Below are positions 1 to 9,777 of a DNA stretch of 41,244 nt, piece after piece; the first letter of the stretch is position 1; every line of letters starts with the position of its first letter. The stretch is from NCBI GenBank assembly GCA_022447185.1, contig JAKVAY010000003.1:47399-88642 (forward strand), given 5' to 3'. The position numbers and the translations under genes were made by a program. This stretch comes from Fuerstiella sp. GTDB taxonomy: Bacteria > Planctomycetota > Planctomycetia > Planctomycetales > Planctomycetaceae. The notes under the pieces are model-generated. The model saw only the letters and a list, made by a program, of their open reading frames with translations. It ran no database searches and had not been told where the DNA came from.

Positions 1-2778
1 AAGTATCGACTCGGCGAATGCAGTTACTATCTCGGTGAATACGAGACAGCCGTCACGCAGTTTGAGGCGTACACACGCGAGCATCCCGATCACAAGTTGG
101 TTGACTGGGGACATCTGCAGCTGGGTGATTCGCTGATTCAGGTCGGACGTCTACAGGAAGCCGACATAATTCTCAACCAGCTTGTCACCACAACTTTCAG
201 CGACAGCATCAAAGCACAGGCGCAATACTCACTCGGACTTTCACTCGAAAAACAGGAAAAGCCTGACGAAGCCGTGAAGGCCTATCGCAGCGTCGCGATA
301 AGGAACGATATTCACCAGGCACCGCGTGCCCTGGCGCGTTCAGGAACGATCCGTTTCCGACAGCAGAGATACGAACTGGCAGCCGCATTTTATGATCAGA
401 TCGTATCTCGATTTCCGGATTCGCGTCTGACGCCGCTGGCAGCACTCAATGCAGGCCTGGCGCTGTATCGCATTCAGAAGTTCGAGGCCGCAGTTCGTCG
501 TTTCAGAAAAATTTCCGCTGATTCAAAAGAATACAACGAGGCAGTCCTGCTGACCGGAATGTCATTTTCACGACTCAATCGCTTGAATGAAGCAAGATCA
601 GCTTTGAGGACGGCATTTAAGTCCGGCGGGGAGACGAAACATGCTGCCGAAGCCCTGTTTGAACTGGCGCGCCTTGAACAACTGGCAGGTGAACACGAAC
701 TGGCCATCCAGATCTACACCCAACTCGTGGATCGCTGGCCGGACGACGGCCACACACCGGACGCGTTATTCAACGCCGCCAACCTGCATCTCGGTCTGGC
801 GGACACAGCATCCGCGGACCGATTGCTCAATCGTCTCACTCTGAGATTCCCCTCGCATGCAGCAAAGCCACGCACGAAGTTTCTGACAGGACGAATTCTG
901 TTGAAGCAGAATCAACCTGCAGCTGCGCGCAAGTCACTGCGTCAGGTGACCCTCGACACCGATGCCGACCCTCGCTCGATTGCGCTCAGCCTGTACTATC
1001 TCGCTCGGATTGATCACAAACAAAGCGAGTTCGAGTCCGCTCTCGCAGCCGTCCGGCACCTGCAATCGACCCTTAACAATAATGCTAATCAAGATCTGCG
1101 AGGGGCACTCGCACTCGGAGCAATGAGTGCCCTGGAATTGAATGATTTTGAGACAGTAAAAGAACTGGCAACAGATTATCTGAAGTATGGCACAGACGGC
1201 ACACAGGCTGCCGATGCACTCGCTGCTCGGGCTGTCGCGCACGCCAGTACAGGTAATTATTCTGCCGCAGTGATCGATGCCGACCAGCTTATTCAGATCG
1301 CTTCCAATAGTCCTCAAACCTGGACTACGGTTCTGCAGACAGCCGAACTTGCCTGGGATCAAAAAGACTATGAGTCGGCTCTGAAATTATTCCGTCGCAC
1401 CAACAGCGACCAAGCACCAGCAGTCACACAGCAGTCCGGGTCATCGGGTATCGCCTGGTGTTTGTTTCACCAGGATTACTTCAAAGATGCCGCCGAGGAA
1501 TTCAATAAAGCAGCTCGTACCTGGCCTGAATCATCAATCGGACTCGAGGCACGCTATATGGCAGTCAGAAGTCTGCACGAAGACGGACAAACAGATGCTG
1601 CAATTGAAAAGTATGTAGTCCTGTCCAGCGATTTTTCTGTGCTTGCGTCAACAGCAGCAACTGCAGAACTCAGAGAGCGGTTGCAGTCTTATGCGCTGGA
1701 CGCAGGTCAAACGGCGGCACGCCTGCTGGATTCAGTGGAACGTAGAGACGAATCCGACATTCAGTGGGCCGCGCTGGCTGATCGCTTTTCAGAATCCGCA
1801 GAACTGGACGCAATTCTGGACGAATGGGCACTAGCAAATCTAAAGGCAAAACAATACTCACAGGCGGATATCATCTATCGGCGACTACTAAAGGAACGCC
1901 CCGACGGGCCGTTCGCCGGAACAGCACGACTGTCGCTGGCAGAAAGTGATCTGGATGCGGGTCGTATGAAAGAAGCGATTCAGGAATTTCAGGCGATTAC
2001 CGATCACCCGCACTACAAAGGCTCTGAAAAAGCGACTGCTGTCTTTCATCTGATTCAGATCAGACTGGAACAGGAGTCGTGGGAACAGGTAACAAAACTT
2101 GCTGGCCGATTTGCGAAGGCGCACAGCGATAGTCCATTGGCTCATCGGGTTCAATCGCTGCAAGCCAATGCACTGTTGGAGCTGAATCAACTGGATCAGG
2201 CGCGCGAAATTCTCCAATTGCTGCGAGGGGGTGTTCTGGAAGGGGATCTGGAAGCGGAACCATGGACAGAAAGAATCTGGATTGTGCTGGGCGAAGTCGA
2301 ACTGGCTTCAAAAAAGTACGAAGAAGTGGACGCGATTGCACAGGAATTTACACAGCAGTTCCCCGAATCACCCATCGGCTTTCAGATGAGTTCTCTTCAG
2401 GGTCGTCGCTGGAAGAATCAGGCAGAACCCAACTTTAGAAAGGCGAGAGAATTTTTCTCACAGATCATTAACGATGAATCGGCAAAAGGGACACGTCTGG
2501 CAGCGAAGAGTCAGTTTTTGATCGCCGACATGTGGCTGATGGAGAAAAACTACGCACAGGCTCGTGAGGATTACTCCAGGGTCTATATTCTTCATCCGTA
2601 TCCGGACCTTCAGGCACGGGCACTGTTCCAGGTGGGAAAATGCCAGCTGGAACTGGGAGAACGAAAGTCTGCCATAAAATCATGGGAGTCACTGCTGCAC
2701 GAATTCCCTGAATCCCCATTTGCTAAAGATGCCGCGGCACTATTGATATCGACACGGGTGGACTCAGCACAGCGTTGA
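1..2778 (+). CDS. TPR-repeat protein, 5' end outside the window
   Basis: The reading frame is open from base 1, so the gene starts upstream; the TTG at 97 is an internal leucine codon and not a start. About 925 residues are visible. They consist almost entirely of 34-residue-like helical pairs with the TPR signature (alanine at position 8/20, aromatic-proline endings such as RFPDSRL, RWPDDGH, QFPESPIG, EFPESPFA). This pattern is typical of the YbgF/BamD-like TPRs that mediate protein-protein contacts in the bacterial envelope. No catalytic domain is seen in the visible part. The protein ends in a last TPR (LHEFPESPFAKDAAALL). It is the only forward gene before a strand switch, so it probably closes an operon that begins to the left. 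Any signal peptide or N-terminal domain cannot be judged. The TPR assignment is safe; the role is unknown. Confidence 0.85.
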   Translation, partial: KYRLGECSYYLGEYETAVTQFEAYTREHPDHKLVDWGHLQLGDSLIQVGRLQEADIILNQLVTTTFSDSIKAQAQYSLGLSLEKQEKPDEAVKAYRSVAIRNDIHQAPRALARSGTIRFRQQRYELAAAFYDQIVSRFPDSRLTPLAALNAGLALYRIQKFEAAVRRFRKISADSKEYNEAVLLTGMSFSRLNRLNEARSALRTAFKSGGETKHAAEALFELARLEQLAGEHELAIQIYTQLVDRWPDDGHTPDALFNAANLHLGLADTASADRLLNRLTLRFPSHAAKPRTKFLTGRILLKQNQPAAARKSLRQVTLDTDADPRSIALSLYYLARIDHKQSEFESALAAVRHLQSTLNNNANQDLRGALALGAMSALELNDFETVKELATDYLKYGTDGTQAADALAARAVAHASTGNYSAAVIDADQLIQIASNSPQTWTTVLQTAELAWDQKDYESALKLFRRTNSDQAPAVTQQSGSSGIAWCLFHQDYFKDAAEEFNKAARTWPESSIGLEARYMAVRSLHEDGQTDAAIEKYVVLSSDFSVLASTAATAELRERLQSYALDAGQTAARLLDSVERRDESDIQWAALADRFSESAELDAILDEWALANLKAKQYSQADIIYRRLLKERPDGPFAGTARLSLAESDLDAGRMKEAIQEFQAITDHPHYKGSEKATAVFHLIQIRLEQESWEQVTKLAGRFAKAHSDSPLAHRVQSLQANALLELNQLDQAREILQLLRGGVLEGDLEAEPWTERIWIVLGEVELASKKYEEVDAIAQEFTQQFPESPIGFQMSSLQGRRWKNQAEPNFRKAREFFSQIINDESAKGTRLAAKSQFLIADMWLMEKNYAQAREDYSRVYILHPYPDLQARALFQVGKCQLELGERKSAIKSWESLLHEFPESPFAKDAAALLISTRVDSAQR

Positions 2779-2991
2779 GGCGAGCGTCATGTCAGCACCC
2801 ATCGGCGATCCGCAAGTGTACACTTCCGATTTGAGGTCGGACACAAAACCAGACAACATACCTTGCCTGGTAGATTCGCGTTTACGATTGCCTGCAGCGG
2901 CAGTCAATATTTTTCTCGTGGCTCAGCGGCGACCAACGGCTCTGTGAAAGCTGGAGATCGACTCTCCGTAACCGAAGAAAAATCGCAGGGC

Positions 2992-3405
2992 TCAGTTCGC
3001 GACAGGCTCTTCGTCTGTGTTGTCAAAACGAACCAATCCGTGTGCAAACCCATTCATCTGAGCGGAACCGCACAGGAATGCGATACAGGTCAGGGTAGTC
3101 ACATAGAAGAACTTGCCGGGATAATTGTCGACCTTGAGAGAAAAAATCTCGTGATGACCGGCTACCGGAGGGGCAACGGCTCCCCAAACCAACACTGTGG
3201 CAAACATCAGTAACAGAATGCCGATCCATCCGCCTCGCCTGATCACATCGAACGCCGTCACCCAGTTTACCGCAAGTGTCCAGAAAGCGATCCATGCCAA
3301 CAGCGGCAACCACGGGAGAATCACCTCGACCAGCGATACTGCGACAGACAGCAGTGACGAGAACAGAACGACAAGGTTCTGCAAAAGTTCAATGAAAGCG
3401 TTCAT
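2992..3405 (-). CDS. small polytopic membrane protein, function unknown
   Basis: The product is 137 residues when started at the ATG at 3405 (MNAFIELLQNLV). The frame runs 37 codons further upstream, but that stretch lacks the hydrophobic character of the rest and looks like leader. Three to four hydrophobic segments can be seen: residues about 8-30 (LVVLFSSLLSVAVSLVEVIL), 30-47, 57-78 (WIGILLLMFATVLVWGAVA) and about 100-118 (FFYVTTLTCIAFLC). An acidic tail (DNTDEEPVAN) follows. No catalytic motif is visible and I do not recognise the family. It is transcribed opposite to both neighbours, so it is probably monocistronic. The clear hydrophobic periodicity favours a real gene over a chance frame. 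Confidence 0.6.
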   Translation of the reverse strand: MNAFIELLQNLVVLFSSLLSVAVSLVEVILPWLPLLAWIAFWTLAVNWVTAFDVIRRGGWIGILLLMFATVLVWGAVAPPVAGHHEIFSLKVDNYPGKFFYVTTLTCIAFLCGSAQMNGFAHGLVRFDNTDEEPVAN

Positions 3406-3740
3406 TGATCGGGTCCGGTGCAATTCGACGATCGGTGGCTCAAGATGGCGGAAAGGTTCTGCCGTTGTGATGTGAAGGGTACCGTAGTATGAGTGAGCGT
3501 TTCCAGCGTGACCCAAAGTGTTCTCGAACCAGGGAAGTAAATGGACAGATCGATCCTGCAGTCAGAATGTATACGTCACATGGCCGATCCTGGAACTCGT
3601 CGACTGTAACTCCGATTGACGCGATCGATGCAATCCGCGAGAACAGGATCAGCATGTCCTGCCCGCCAATCAATTGATTTGCTGGTCTCCACAAACGAAT
3701 TGTCCAGCCATTCAGATATTCCTTGAACCTCTGCGTCAGT
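3406..3740. other. gap without a convincing gene
   Basis: This 335-base stretch separates the reverse-strand membrane protein from the forward-strand gene at 3741, so it should hold divergent promoters for both. Open frames exist on both strands but give arginine- and serine-rich products without domain or membrane character. I see no strong hairpin. Confidence 0.4.
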
Positions 3741-4397
3741 ATGCTAAATCTCGTTCTGGTTGGAGAGAACGAAAGCCCGGTGTGTGACCTTACCGGCTTT
3801 CGAAAATCGCACCGAGTTCCCGATGACACCACGGACCGTTCTCGGACCTTCGTGCGTCGTATTGCCGTTGATGATGTTGGCCGAGACCTCGATCAACGGT
3901 TTGCCGACTTGCGCCGCGAACTGGGATTGAAACGCGCGCAGATGCAGGTTTCCGACCCTGCTGATGGATGCGGATCAATCAAGACTCCGGAATTTACTTA
4001 TCAGGTAAGTGCCGACCTGAGCAGCAAGGATCCGACTGCTGTCGTCTGGAGACGATCTGTGTTCGGATTCACAGCACCCGAATCCGTCCTTGCAGAAAAT
4101 TTTTCAGCCACGTTCGGCACCACATTCGACACTGTGGAATTTGCACCCCGGCTGCCTGTCGATGTCGAAACATTCATCGATTGGATCGAAGATCAAGCCA
4201 ACTGCCCGCTGCAAGCCGACTACGACCGTACGGTATCATGGTGCTGTTTGACTGCACCGCAACAAAAGGATTCGATAATGCTGATTCGGCCCCATGTAGT
4301 GTCATTGCAATCACTGAGTCCATGTGCTCCGAAAACCCTGCTAACGTCTTTTCTCGCCTTCCATGATTTGTTGCCCGCGATTGAATGGTTCAGCTGA
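3741..4397 (+). CDS. conserved-looking hypothetical protein
   Basis: This is a 218-residue frame from the ATG at 3741 (MLNLVLVGENESPVCDL); a TTG at 3723 would add six residues. The first about 165 residues read as a normal soluble protein: a hydrophobic start, a charged helical stretch (GRDLDQRFADLRRELGLKRA), a beta-rich part (EFTYQVSADLSSKDPTAVVW) and an acidic part (PVDVETFIDWIEDQ). The last about 50 residues have a less constrained composition with clustered Cys, Ser and Leu. The true C-terminus may therefore lie in another frame, or the gene may have decayed there. I cannot assign a family. It sits 152 bases before the zinc-ribbon gene on the same strand and could share its transcript. 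There is no clear Shine-Dalgarno. Confidence 0.5.
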   Translation: MLNLVLVGENESPVCDLTGFRKSHRVPDDTTDRSRTFVRRIAVDDVGRDLDQRFADLRRELGLKRAQMQVSDPADGCGSIKTPEFTYQVSADLSSKDPTAVVWRRSVFGFTAPESVLAENFSATFGTTFDTVEFAPRLPVDVETFIDWIEDQANCPLQADYDRTVSWCCLTAPQQKDSIMLIRPHVVSLQSLSPCAPKTLLTSFLAFHDLLPAIEWFS

Positions 4398-4549
4398 CAA
4401 TCCGGATGCCAACAGCCAATTTCAGTATACAACTCTCGAAATTTCAAATGTTGTTGATCCACAGGTGAACGGCCGGAGTTTCAGCTGCACGCATACAAAT
4501 CGATCAGGATTGTCCCAAACCATCCATCCGTTACTTTGAAGTATCCACT

Positions 4550-5824
4550 ATGGCGGATTCCACTGTCTGTCCTCGGTGTTCGCAGTCTTTGACACCTTCC
4601 GACGGCGGACTCACATGTTCTCAATGTGAGGGTCGTTTCGTTGCAGGCGACACCATCGATGCACGCTGGCTGAGCACCCCGGAGAGCCTCACCGACGTTC
4701 AACCGGTTTCCTGCCCTGAGTGCAGTGTTGTCATGACGGTCAAAATACTGGGGACAACGGAAATCGACGTGTGTCCGGAGTGTTCCGGTATTTGGCTGGA
4801 CAGGACAGATTCGATTTCGGTTGCAGATCGCGCCGGACTGCAGCAGTTTCTGATGTACAGCCTCAGCTTTCCGGAACGTATTGTGCGCAGTTCCATCGGA
4901 CTGGCGGCCGGCGCCGCGATCGAAACTGCAGGTTTGTTGATTCCTCAGTCGTTCCAGTCGGCCAAGTCCTATGAACTGGTCGTTAAAAATTCGCTGGGGT
5001 TCCTGACCAGAAACGTAGGCGGCGTTCAGTCTGTCGAAGACGATCAGGAATCGAAGGCAGATCTCAGTGACGACTTTGTTGCCAGGAAAGCAGTCGGCAA
5101 TTTCGTCGATCTGGCCGGTATGGCCACTCTTCACGTTTCGCCGGTCTGGCTGCTGGCAATCGTGAGCGACGTTGCCTATGGAACCAGCAGCTACGTACAG
5201 GAACTTGCCAATGAATTGAAAAAACAAGGTCTCATCGATGATACGTCCACAATTCAACACGTTGAAGACGTTCTGAATGCGATTCAGGACAGTTCAGGAA
5301 ACGCAGCCAGTCTGTTCGATACTCCTCCGCTCTCCGTAGACCAGCTGCGAGCCACACTGGAAAGAACGCGGGAGTCCCTCACCGAAGTCGACTACACGGC
5401 CGTTTTGCCTGAGGCTGAACTGAAACGGTACTGGCACGAGATGCAGGAGATCTCAGTCAATAACGGAGTTTGTCTGCTTGCAGTCTCCGGGGCCCTGGCG
5501 ATGAACACACTGGGAAAACTGGAAACGATGGTAAAAGGAACACTCACCGGAGTTCGCGTGGCCGGTGGACTGTTAAACCAGCATGTCATCGGGCACTACA
5601 CCGATTCTCTGCAAACCATTGGCGATAAGGGCCTGTTTGAATCCGTGCAGGATACCTGCGGTCCGTATATTGCTGCCGTATGGAATAATTTTGCGGATGA
5701 CAAAACAACATGGACCGAAGAACTTGTCTCGGGTCGGCTGGTTGTCCGTAGCTGGAAAGCCGTCTCCGAGTTTATCGGCAGCGGCACAAGCCAACCTGCG
5801 GACAATAAGTCAGTCACCAATTGA
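4550..5824 (+). CDS. zinc-ribbon protein with helical C-terminal domain
   Basis: The product has 424 residues. The N-terminus carries two zinc ribbons. The first has Cys7/Cys10 and Cys23/Cys26. The second has Cys55/Cys58 and Cys75/Cys78 with the CPECSGIWLD ending typical of the zf-TFIIB-like family. After residue 90 there is a long mostly helical region. It includes a weakly hydrophobic stretch near 118-133 (SSIGLAAGAAIETAGLL), a second near 188-212 (LAGMATLHVSPVWLLAIVSD) and amphipathic helices to the end. No enzyme motif is evident. The small hydrophobic patches suggest membrane association rather than true spans. The start ATG has no clear Shine-Dalgarno. It lies 136 bases before the glucose dehydrogenase on the same strand. 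The zinc-ribbon call is firm, the function open. Confidence 0.8.
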   Translation: MADSTVCPRCSQSLTPSDGGLTCSQCEGRFVAGDTIDARWLSTPESLTDVQPVSCPECSVVMTVKILGTTEIDVCPECSGIWLDRTDSISVADRAGLQQFLMYSLSFPERIVRSSIGLAAGAAIETAGLLIPQSFQSAKSYELVVKNSLGFLTRNVGGVQSVEDDQESKADLSDDFVARKAVGNFVDLAGMATLHVSPVWLLAIVSDVAYGTSSYVQELANELKKQGLIDDTSTIQHVEDVLNAIQDSSGNAASLFDTPPLSVDQLRATLERTRESLTEVDYTAVLPEAELKRYWHEMQEISVNNGVCLLAVSGALAMNTLGKLETMVKGTLTGVRVAGGLLNQHVIGHYTDSLQTIGDKGLFESVQDTCGPYIAAVWNNFADDKTTWTEELVSGRLVVRSWKAVSEFIGSGTSQPADNKSVTN

Positions 5825-5960
5825 CCATTTAAAAACATCCGTCCTGATGTATTGTCTGGTGTGCGTTCGACATCGGCCGTCTGAGGCTTAGAATCCACCT
5901 CTGACGATATGCCATCCTGCCAGTATTCAACATACGGAACAATCCGAGGAGTCGTGACAG

Positions 5961-7067
5961 ATGAAAGCCATTGCCGTTCGTCCGGGTACTCCGAACAGCG
6001 TGCACCTGGCGGATCTTACCAAGCCTTCACTCAGCGACATCGTCAATGATCGAGGTGTACTGGTCCGAATCCTCAAAGTTGGTGTCGATGCCACTGATCG
6101 GGAAATTAATGATGCACTGTACGGACAGTCACCAGAGGGATACGACTTTCTTGTAATCGGTCATGAATGTTTTGGCGTCGTGGAGGAAACCGGCTCCGCA
6201 GTGAAGAAGGTCAAACCCGGTGACTACGTCACCTGCACGGTCCGTCGTCCCGGGGGCTCGATCTTTGACCAGATTGGCCGATCGGACATTACCAGTGAGG
6301 AAGAGTACTACGAACGCGGCATCAATCTCCGTCACGGATTTCTGACAGAGTACTTTGTCGACGACGAAGAATTTATTGTCCGCATACCCCCGGGACTCCG
6401 GCATCTGCATGTCCTCGCCGAACCGATGAGTTGTTCGGCCAAGGCCGTCGAGCAGGCCTTTCTCGCTCAACAAAGGCTGCAGGTCTGGGAACCGAAACGG
6501 GCGTGGGTGACCGGAGCCGGCCAGATTGGTCTGCTGGCAACGCTGGTTTTGCGCCTCAGAGGTATGGAAGTCTGGACACTTGCACGCGGAAAACGCGACG
6601 GAAATCTGAAAGCTGAAATTGCCGAAGGCTATGGTGCCACCTATGTCAGCACTTCTGATGTTACGCTGCAACAAATGGCCGAAAAACACGGCAAGCCGGA
6701 TCTGATCATCGAAGCGACGGGACACAGTGGCATAGCCTTTGAATGCATGCAGGTACTGGGGCATAATGGCTGTCTCGTGTGGACCAGTATCACAGGTGGT
6801 CAGCGCGATATCAGCATTCCCAGCGACAACATTAATCTCAACTGGGTACTCGGTAACAAGATGCTGGTGGGTTCCGTCAACGCCAACTTCCGCCACTTTG
6901 AAAGCGGAATTGCTGATATGGCACTCGGCGAAGTGTCGTGGCCAGGCGTGACTGAAAGAATCCTCACCAATCCGATCGACGGACTGGACAACTATGCGGA
7001 AATGATGCGTCTGCTTGTCGAAGACCGGGATGCACTGAAAGTGTACGTCAACGTCGCGGATGAGTGA
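5961..7067 (+). CDS. gdh: glucose 1-dehydrogenase, haloarchaeal-like medium-chain dehydrogenase
   Basis: The product has 368 residues, the usual length for archaeal-type glucose dehydrogenases, which oxidise beta-D-glucose to glucono-1,5-lactone with NAD(P)+. Visible landmarks are the catalytic-zinc region [10 protein letters not shown] with Asp43, then GHE at 67-69 (His68, Glu69), LAEP with Glu154, and a Rossmann motif GAGQIG at 185-190 that opens the nucleotide-binding domain. The Sulfolobus and Thermoplasma enzymes have Cys in place of Asp43; from memory the Haloferax enzyme has Asp there, and segments such as TVRRP and YYERGI also recall it. The lobe with the four structural-zinc cysteines is missing. 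A GAGGAG-like Shine-Dalgarno lies about 10 bases before the ATG. The family is secure; the sugar specificity is inferred. Confidence 0.85.
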   Translation: MKAIAVRPGTPNSVHLADLTKPSLSDIVNDRGVLVRILKVGVDATDREINDALYGQSPEGYDFLVIGHECFGVVEETGSAVKKVKPGDYVTCTVRRPGGSIFDQIGRSDITSEEEYYERGINLRHGFLTEYFVDDEEFIVRIPPGLRHLHVLAEPMSCSAKAVEQAFLAQQRLQVWEPKRAWVTGAGQIGLLATLVLRLRGMEVWTLARGKRDGNLKAEIAEGYGATYVSTSDVTLQQMAEKHGKPDLIIEATGHSGIAFECMQVLGHNGCLVWTSITGGQRDISIPSDNINLNWVLGNKMLVGSVNANFRHFESGIADMALGEVSWPGVTERILTNPIDGLDNYAEMMRLLVEDRDALKVYVNVADE

Positions 7068-7296
7068 TTACGGTCGAGTAAGATGAAAGCACTCATCCCA
7101 CTCAGGTCAATGCATGCCAATCAGACAGACATGGGTGGTCGCGCTTCATTTCAGGCTCGAATTCAACGTTCGGACAGAACTCGCTTTGGCGTAATACAGA
7201 ACAAAATTCAGATACGATCATTATTCCATTCGGTTGCTCCTGCGCGATATCTTATGAATCGGTATCTTTCTTCGTTCCTGGTCCTTCGATGCAGCA

Positions 7297-9777
7297 ATGA
7301 AACGACTCCTCTCGCCATTTCAATTTTGTATATGGGCTGCATCTGCAGTTCTTATGGGCGTCCACTGTCCGGCCAACGCAGACGGTCTGTCACAGCAGGC
7401 GCCACGACACTGGGTCTGGTCAACAGCCCATCGTATCCCGAAGGAAACGACGAGCGAAGAAAGTGGTTACTTTTCCATCATCGAAGGCCACAATCACAGA
7501 ATCTACATTGGAACTGCAAAATATGGTGACAATGCATATCTGGTCGAATTCGATCCAGCGACGCATGAAATGCAGATCGTTCTGGATGCCGAACGGGAGA
7601 TCGGCGTCGATCGAAAGGGCTTTGCAGCTCAGGCAAAATTCCATACACGCAACAACATCGGACGCAGCGGAAAAATCTATCTGGGTACCAAGCAGGGCTA
7701 TAGAACTGACAGGACAAAAGAATCTCTGACAGACTATCCCGGCGGACACCCGATGGTATTCGATCCGGCAACCAGGAAAGCCAGAGTCTACGGAATACCG
7801 ATCGCACATCAGGGCATCATCAGCATTGCACCAGATGAGTCACGCGACATCGCATATATCTCAACCTGTTCCGATGAACGCCCGATCGATAGCACCCACT
7901 TCATGGTACTGGACCTGCAGACGGGTAGTTATCGCGATCTTCTTGACTGCCATCACCTTTATGCATTCGTCGTCGTTGATAATCGTGGCCGCGCTTATCA
8001 TCCGATCGGGGGCGGACAAATCGCTCGCTACGATCCTGACTCCGACCGCCTGGAAATCCTCGAACAGACAATCGATGGCAGGCCGCCACAGCAGCATACA
8101 CTGCTGACCACAACAAAGGGACATCCGATCAACTGGGAAGTCAGTCCGGATCGCCAAACATTGTACGCTGTTGCCATGAGTTCAAACGGACTCTACCGCT
8201 ATGATCTGACCGATGAGGACAAAACACTGAAAGGACATTTGATCGGTCCGCTTGTCGCCGGAGCCACCGAGACGGACTGTCGAGCCATGTGTGTAGCTCC
8301 CGACGGGACTGTGTGGGCCGGCATCATGGCAACTTTGCCCGGTCAACCACGTTTACCCCGACTTATCAGCTATAAGCCCGGCGATACGGCGCCTACTGAC
8401 CATGGCCCAATCGCCATCGGAAATGCTGACTACACAACTTTTGAAGGTGATCATCAGCACGGGGTACATCGGCCGTATGGAGACCAGGGGCCCCTTGTGT
8501 CTCGATTCGTGATCATGGGGATCTGCGCCAGCACCGACAATACCATCTACCTCACCACGCTGTACCCGTTCACTGTGCATGCCATAAAGATTCCTCGGGT
8601 CGCTGGGGTCACGACGGTCTATCGTCACAACTCACACGCGGATGTGATCTTCACGCGACTGCTCAAAACTGACACGCTCGATGGAAATGGTCAGAAGTCG
8701 CCAATGAAGCTGGCGTCTTTGTATGTTGATCAAATCGGTGACAATGACACCAGTCGGACATTCACCAGAGAACATGCTGTATCAGTCGCAGAATCCGTGA
8801 CTGATTCGCTCACGGCGGGAAGTGACACGCTCAAAGTTGATGGAGTGCTGCTGGTGGCCGAGCATGGAAATTATCCACGGTCGGACACGGGCCAGATTAT
8901 GTATCCAAAGCGTCGACTCTTTGGTGAAATTGCAGATGTATTTCGAAGGACGGGCAAAGTCGTCCCGGTCTTCAGTGACAAACATCTCGCTGACAACTGG
9001 ATCGATGCAAAGTGGCTGTACGATACGGCTCATGACTTGAACATACCGCTCATGGCAGGTTCGTCACTGCCTGTATTGTGGCGATACCCGGCCGCCAACG
9101 TGCGAAAAGGAGCCAGGCTCCAGGAAATTGTGGCATTGTCTTACGGCAGTCTGGATGCCTACGGGTTTCATGCATTGGAAATGGTTCAATCCCTTGTGGA
9201 ACGTCGTGAGGGCGGGGAAACGGGAGTAGCGGCCGTGCAGTGTCTTTCAGGCAACGACGTCTGGGATGCGCGCCGCAAAGGTCTCTTTGATTCTGAGCTC
9301 CTCGATGCCGCCCTGTCCCGACTCAAACACAAACCCATTCCGGACGGTTCGAATATTGAAGAGCTTGCAAAGGAACCTGTTCTGTTCATCGTCGACTATC
9401 GCGATGGATTGCGTGCAAGTGTGCTGGTGCCGGGCGTCGCCGTTAGTGAATGGACGGTCGCATGGCGATATGCGGACAATGACCCGGTCAATGGTGGAGC
9501 GACAGAATCGACCAGATTTGCACCACAGGAGATCCGTCCATTCATGCACTTCACACACCTGAATGCCGGAATCGAAAAAATGATGCACACCGGAAAGCCT
9601 GCGTGGCCCGTCGAACGCACTCTACTCACCAGTGGCATCCTTGACGCAGCACTGATTTCCAAACGTGACGGTAACGGCAGGCTCGAGACACCGTGGCTCG
9701 ACGTGAATTACACATGCAACTGGAACTGGCATCAACCTCCAATACCACCAAATGATCCGGCCTTTTCCGATCCGTAA
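7297..9777 (+). CDS. exported beta-propeller fused to oxidoreductase-like domain
   Basis: The product has 826 residues. Residues 1-29 form a signal peptide (hydrophobic core AASAVLMG, cleavage near PANA-DG). Residues about 45-435 show repeated blades with motifs such as IYIGTAKYG, VFDPATRKARVYG and CVAPDGTVWAG, like a streptogramin-lyase or SMP-30-type propeller. From about 440 the protein changes to a domain I know mainly as a stand-alone planctomycete/verrucomicrobial protein that sits beside Gfo/Idh/MocA dehydrogenases. Its landmarks are YRHNSHADVI, LASLYVDQ, VDGVLLVAEHGNYP, VPVFSDKHLADNW, MAGSSLPV and GFHALEMVQSLVERR. The carboxyl end is acidic and proline-rich. It lies 229 bases after the dehydrogenase on the same strand. 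The two-part architecture is visible; the enzyme activity, probably on a carbohydrate-derived compound, is inferred. Confidence 0.75.
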   Translation: MKRLLSPFQFCIWAASAVLMGVHCPANADGLSQQAPRHWVWSTAHRIPKETTSEESGYFSIIEGHNHRIYIGTAKYGDNAYLVEFDPATHEMQIVLDAEREIGVDRKGFAAQAKFHTRNNIGRSGKIYLGTKQGYRTDRTKESLTDYPGGHPMVFDPATRKARVYGIPIAHQGIISIAPDESRDIAYISTCSDERPIDSTHFMVLDLQTGSYRDLLDCHHLYAFVVVDNRGRAYHPIGGGQIARYDPDSDRLEILEQTIDGRPPQQHTLLTTTKGHPINWEVSPDRQTLYAVAMSSNGLYRYDLTDEDKTLKGHLIGPLVAGATETDCRAMCVAPDGTVWAGIMATLPGQPRLPRLISYKPGDTAPTDHGPIAIGNADYTTFEGDHQHGVHRPYGDQGPLVSRFVIMGICASTDNTIYLTTLYPFTVHAIKIPRVAGVTTVYRHNSHADVIFTRLLKTDTLDGNGQKSPMKLASLYVDQIGDNDTSRTFTREHAVSVAESVTDSLTAGSDTLKVDGVLLVAEHGNYPRSDTGQIMYPKRRLFGEIADVFRRTGKVVPVFSDKHLADNWIDAKWLYDTAHDLNIPLMAGSSLPVLWRYPAANVRKGARLQEIVALSYGSLDAYGFHALEMVQSLVERREGGETGVAAVQCLSGNDVWDARRKGLFDSELLDAALSRLKHKPIPDGSNIEELAKEPVLFIVDYRDGLRASVLVPGVAVSEWTVAWRYADNDPVNGGATESTRFAPQEIRPFMHFTHLNAGIEKMMHTGKPAWPVERTLLTSGILDAALISKRDGNGRLETPWLDVNYTCNWNWHQPPIPPNDPAFSDP

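Noticed and set aside
3440..3832. A 130-codon reverse-strand frame in the gap after the small membrane protein
   Set aside because: It has no domain or hydrophobic pattern, overlaps the better supported gene at 3741, and looks Arg/Ser-rich like chance frames.
7083..7529. A 148-codon forward frame overlapping the start of the propeller fusion
   Set aside because: It overlaps the signal peptide and first blades of a clear gene in another frame and has no domain.
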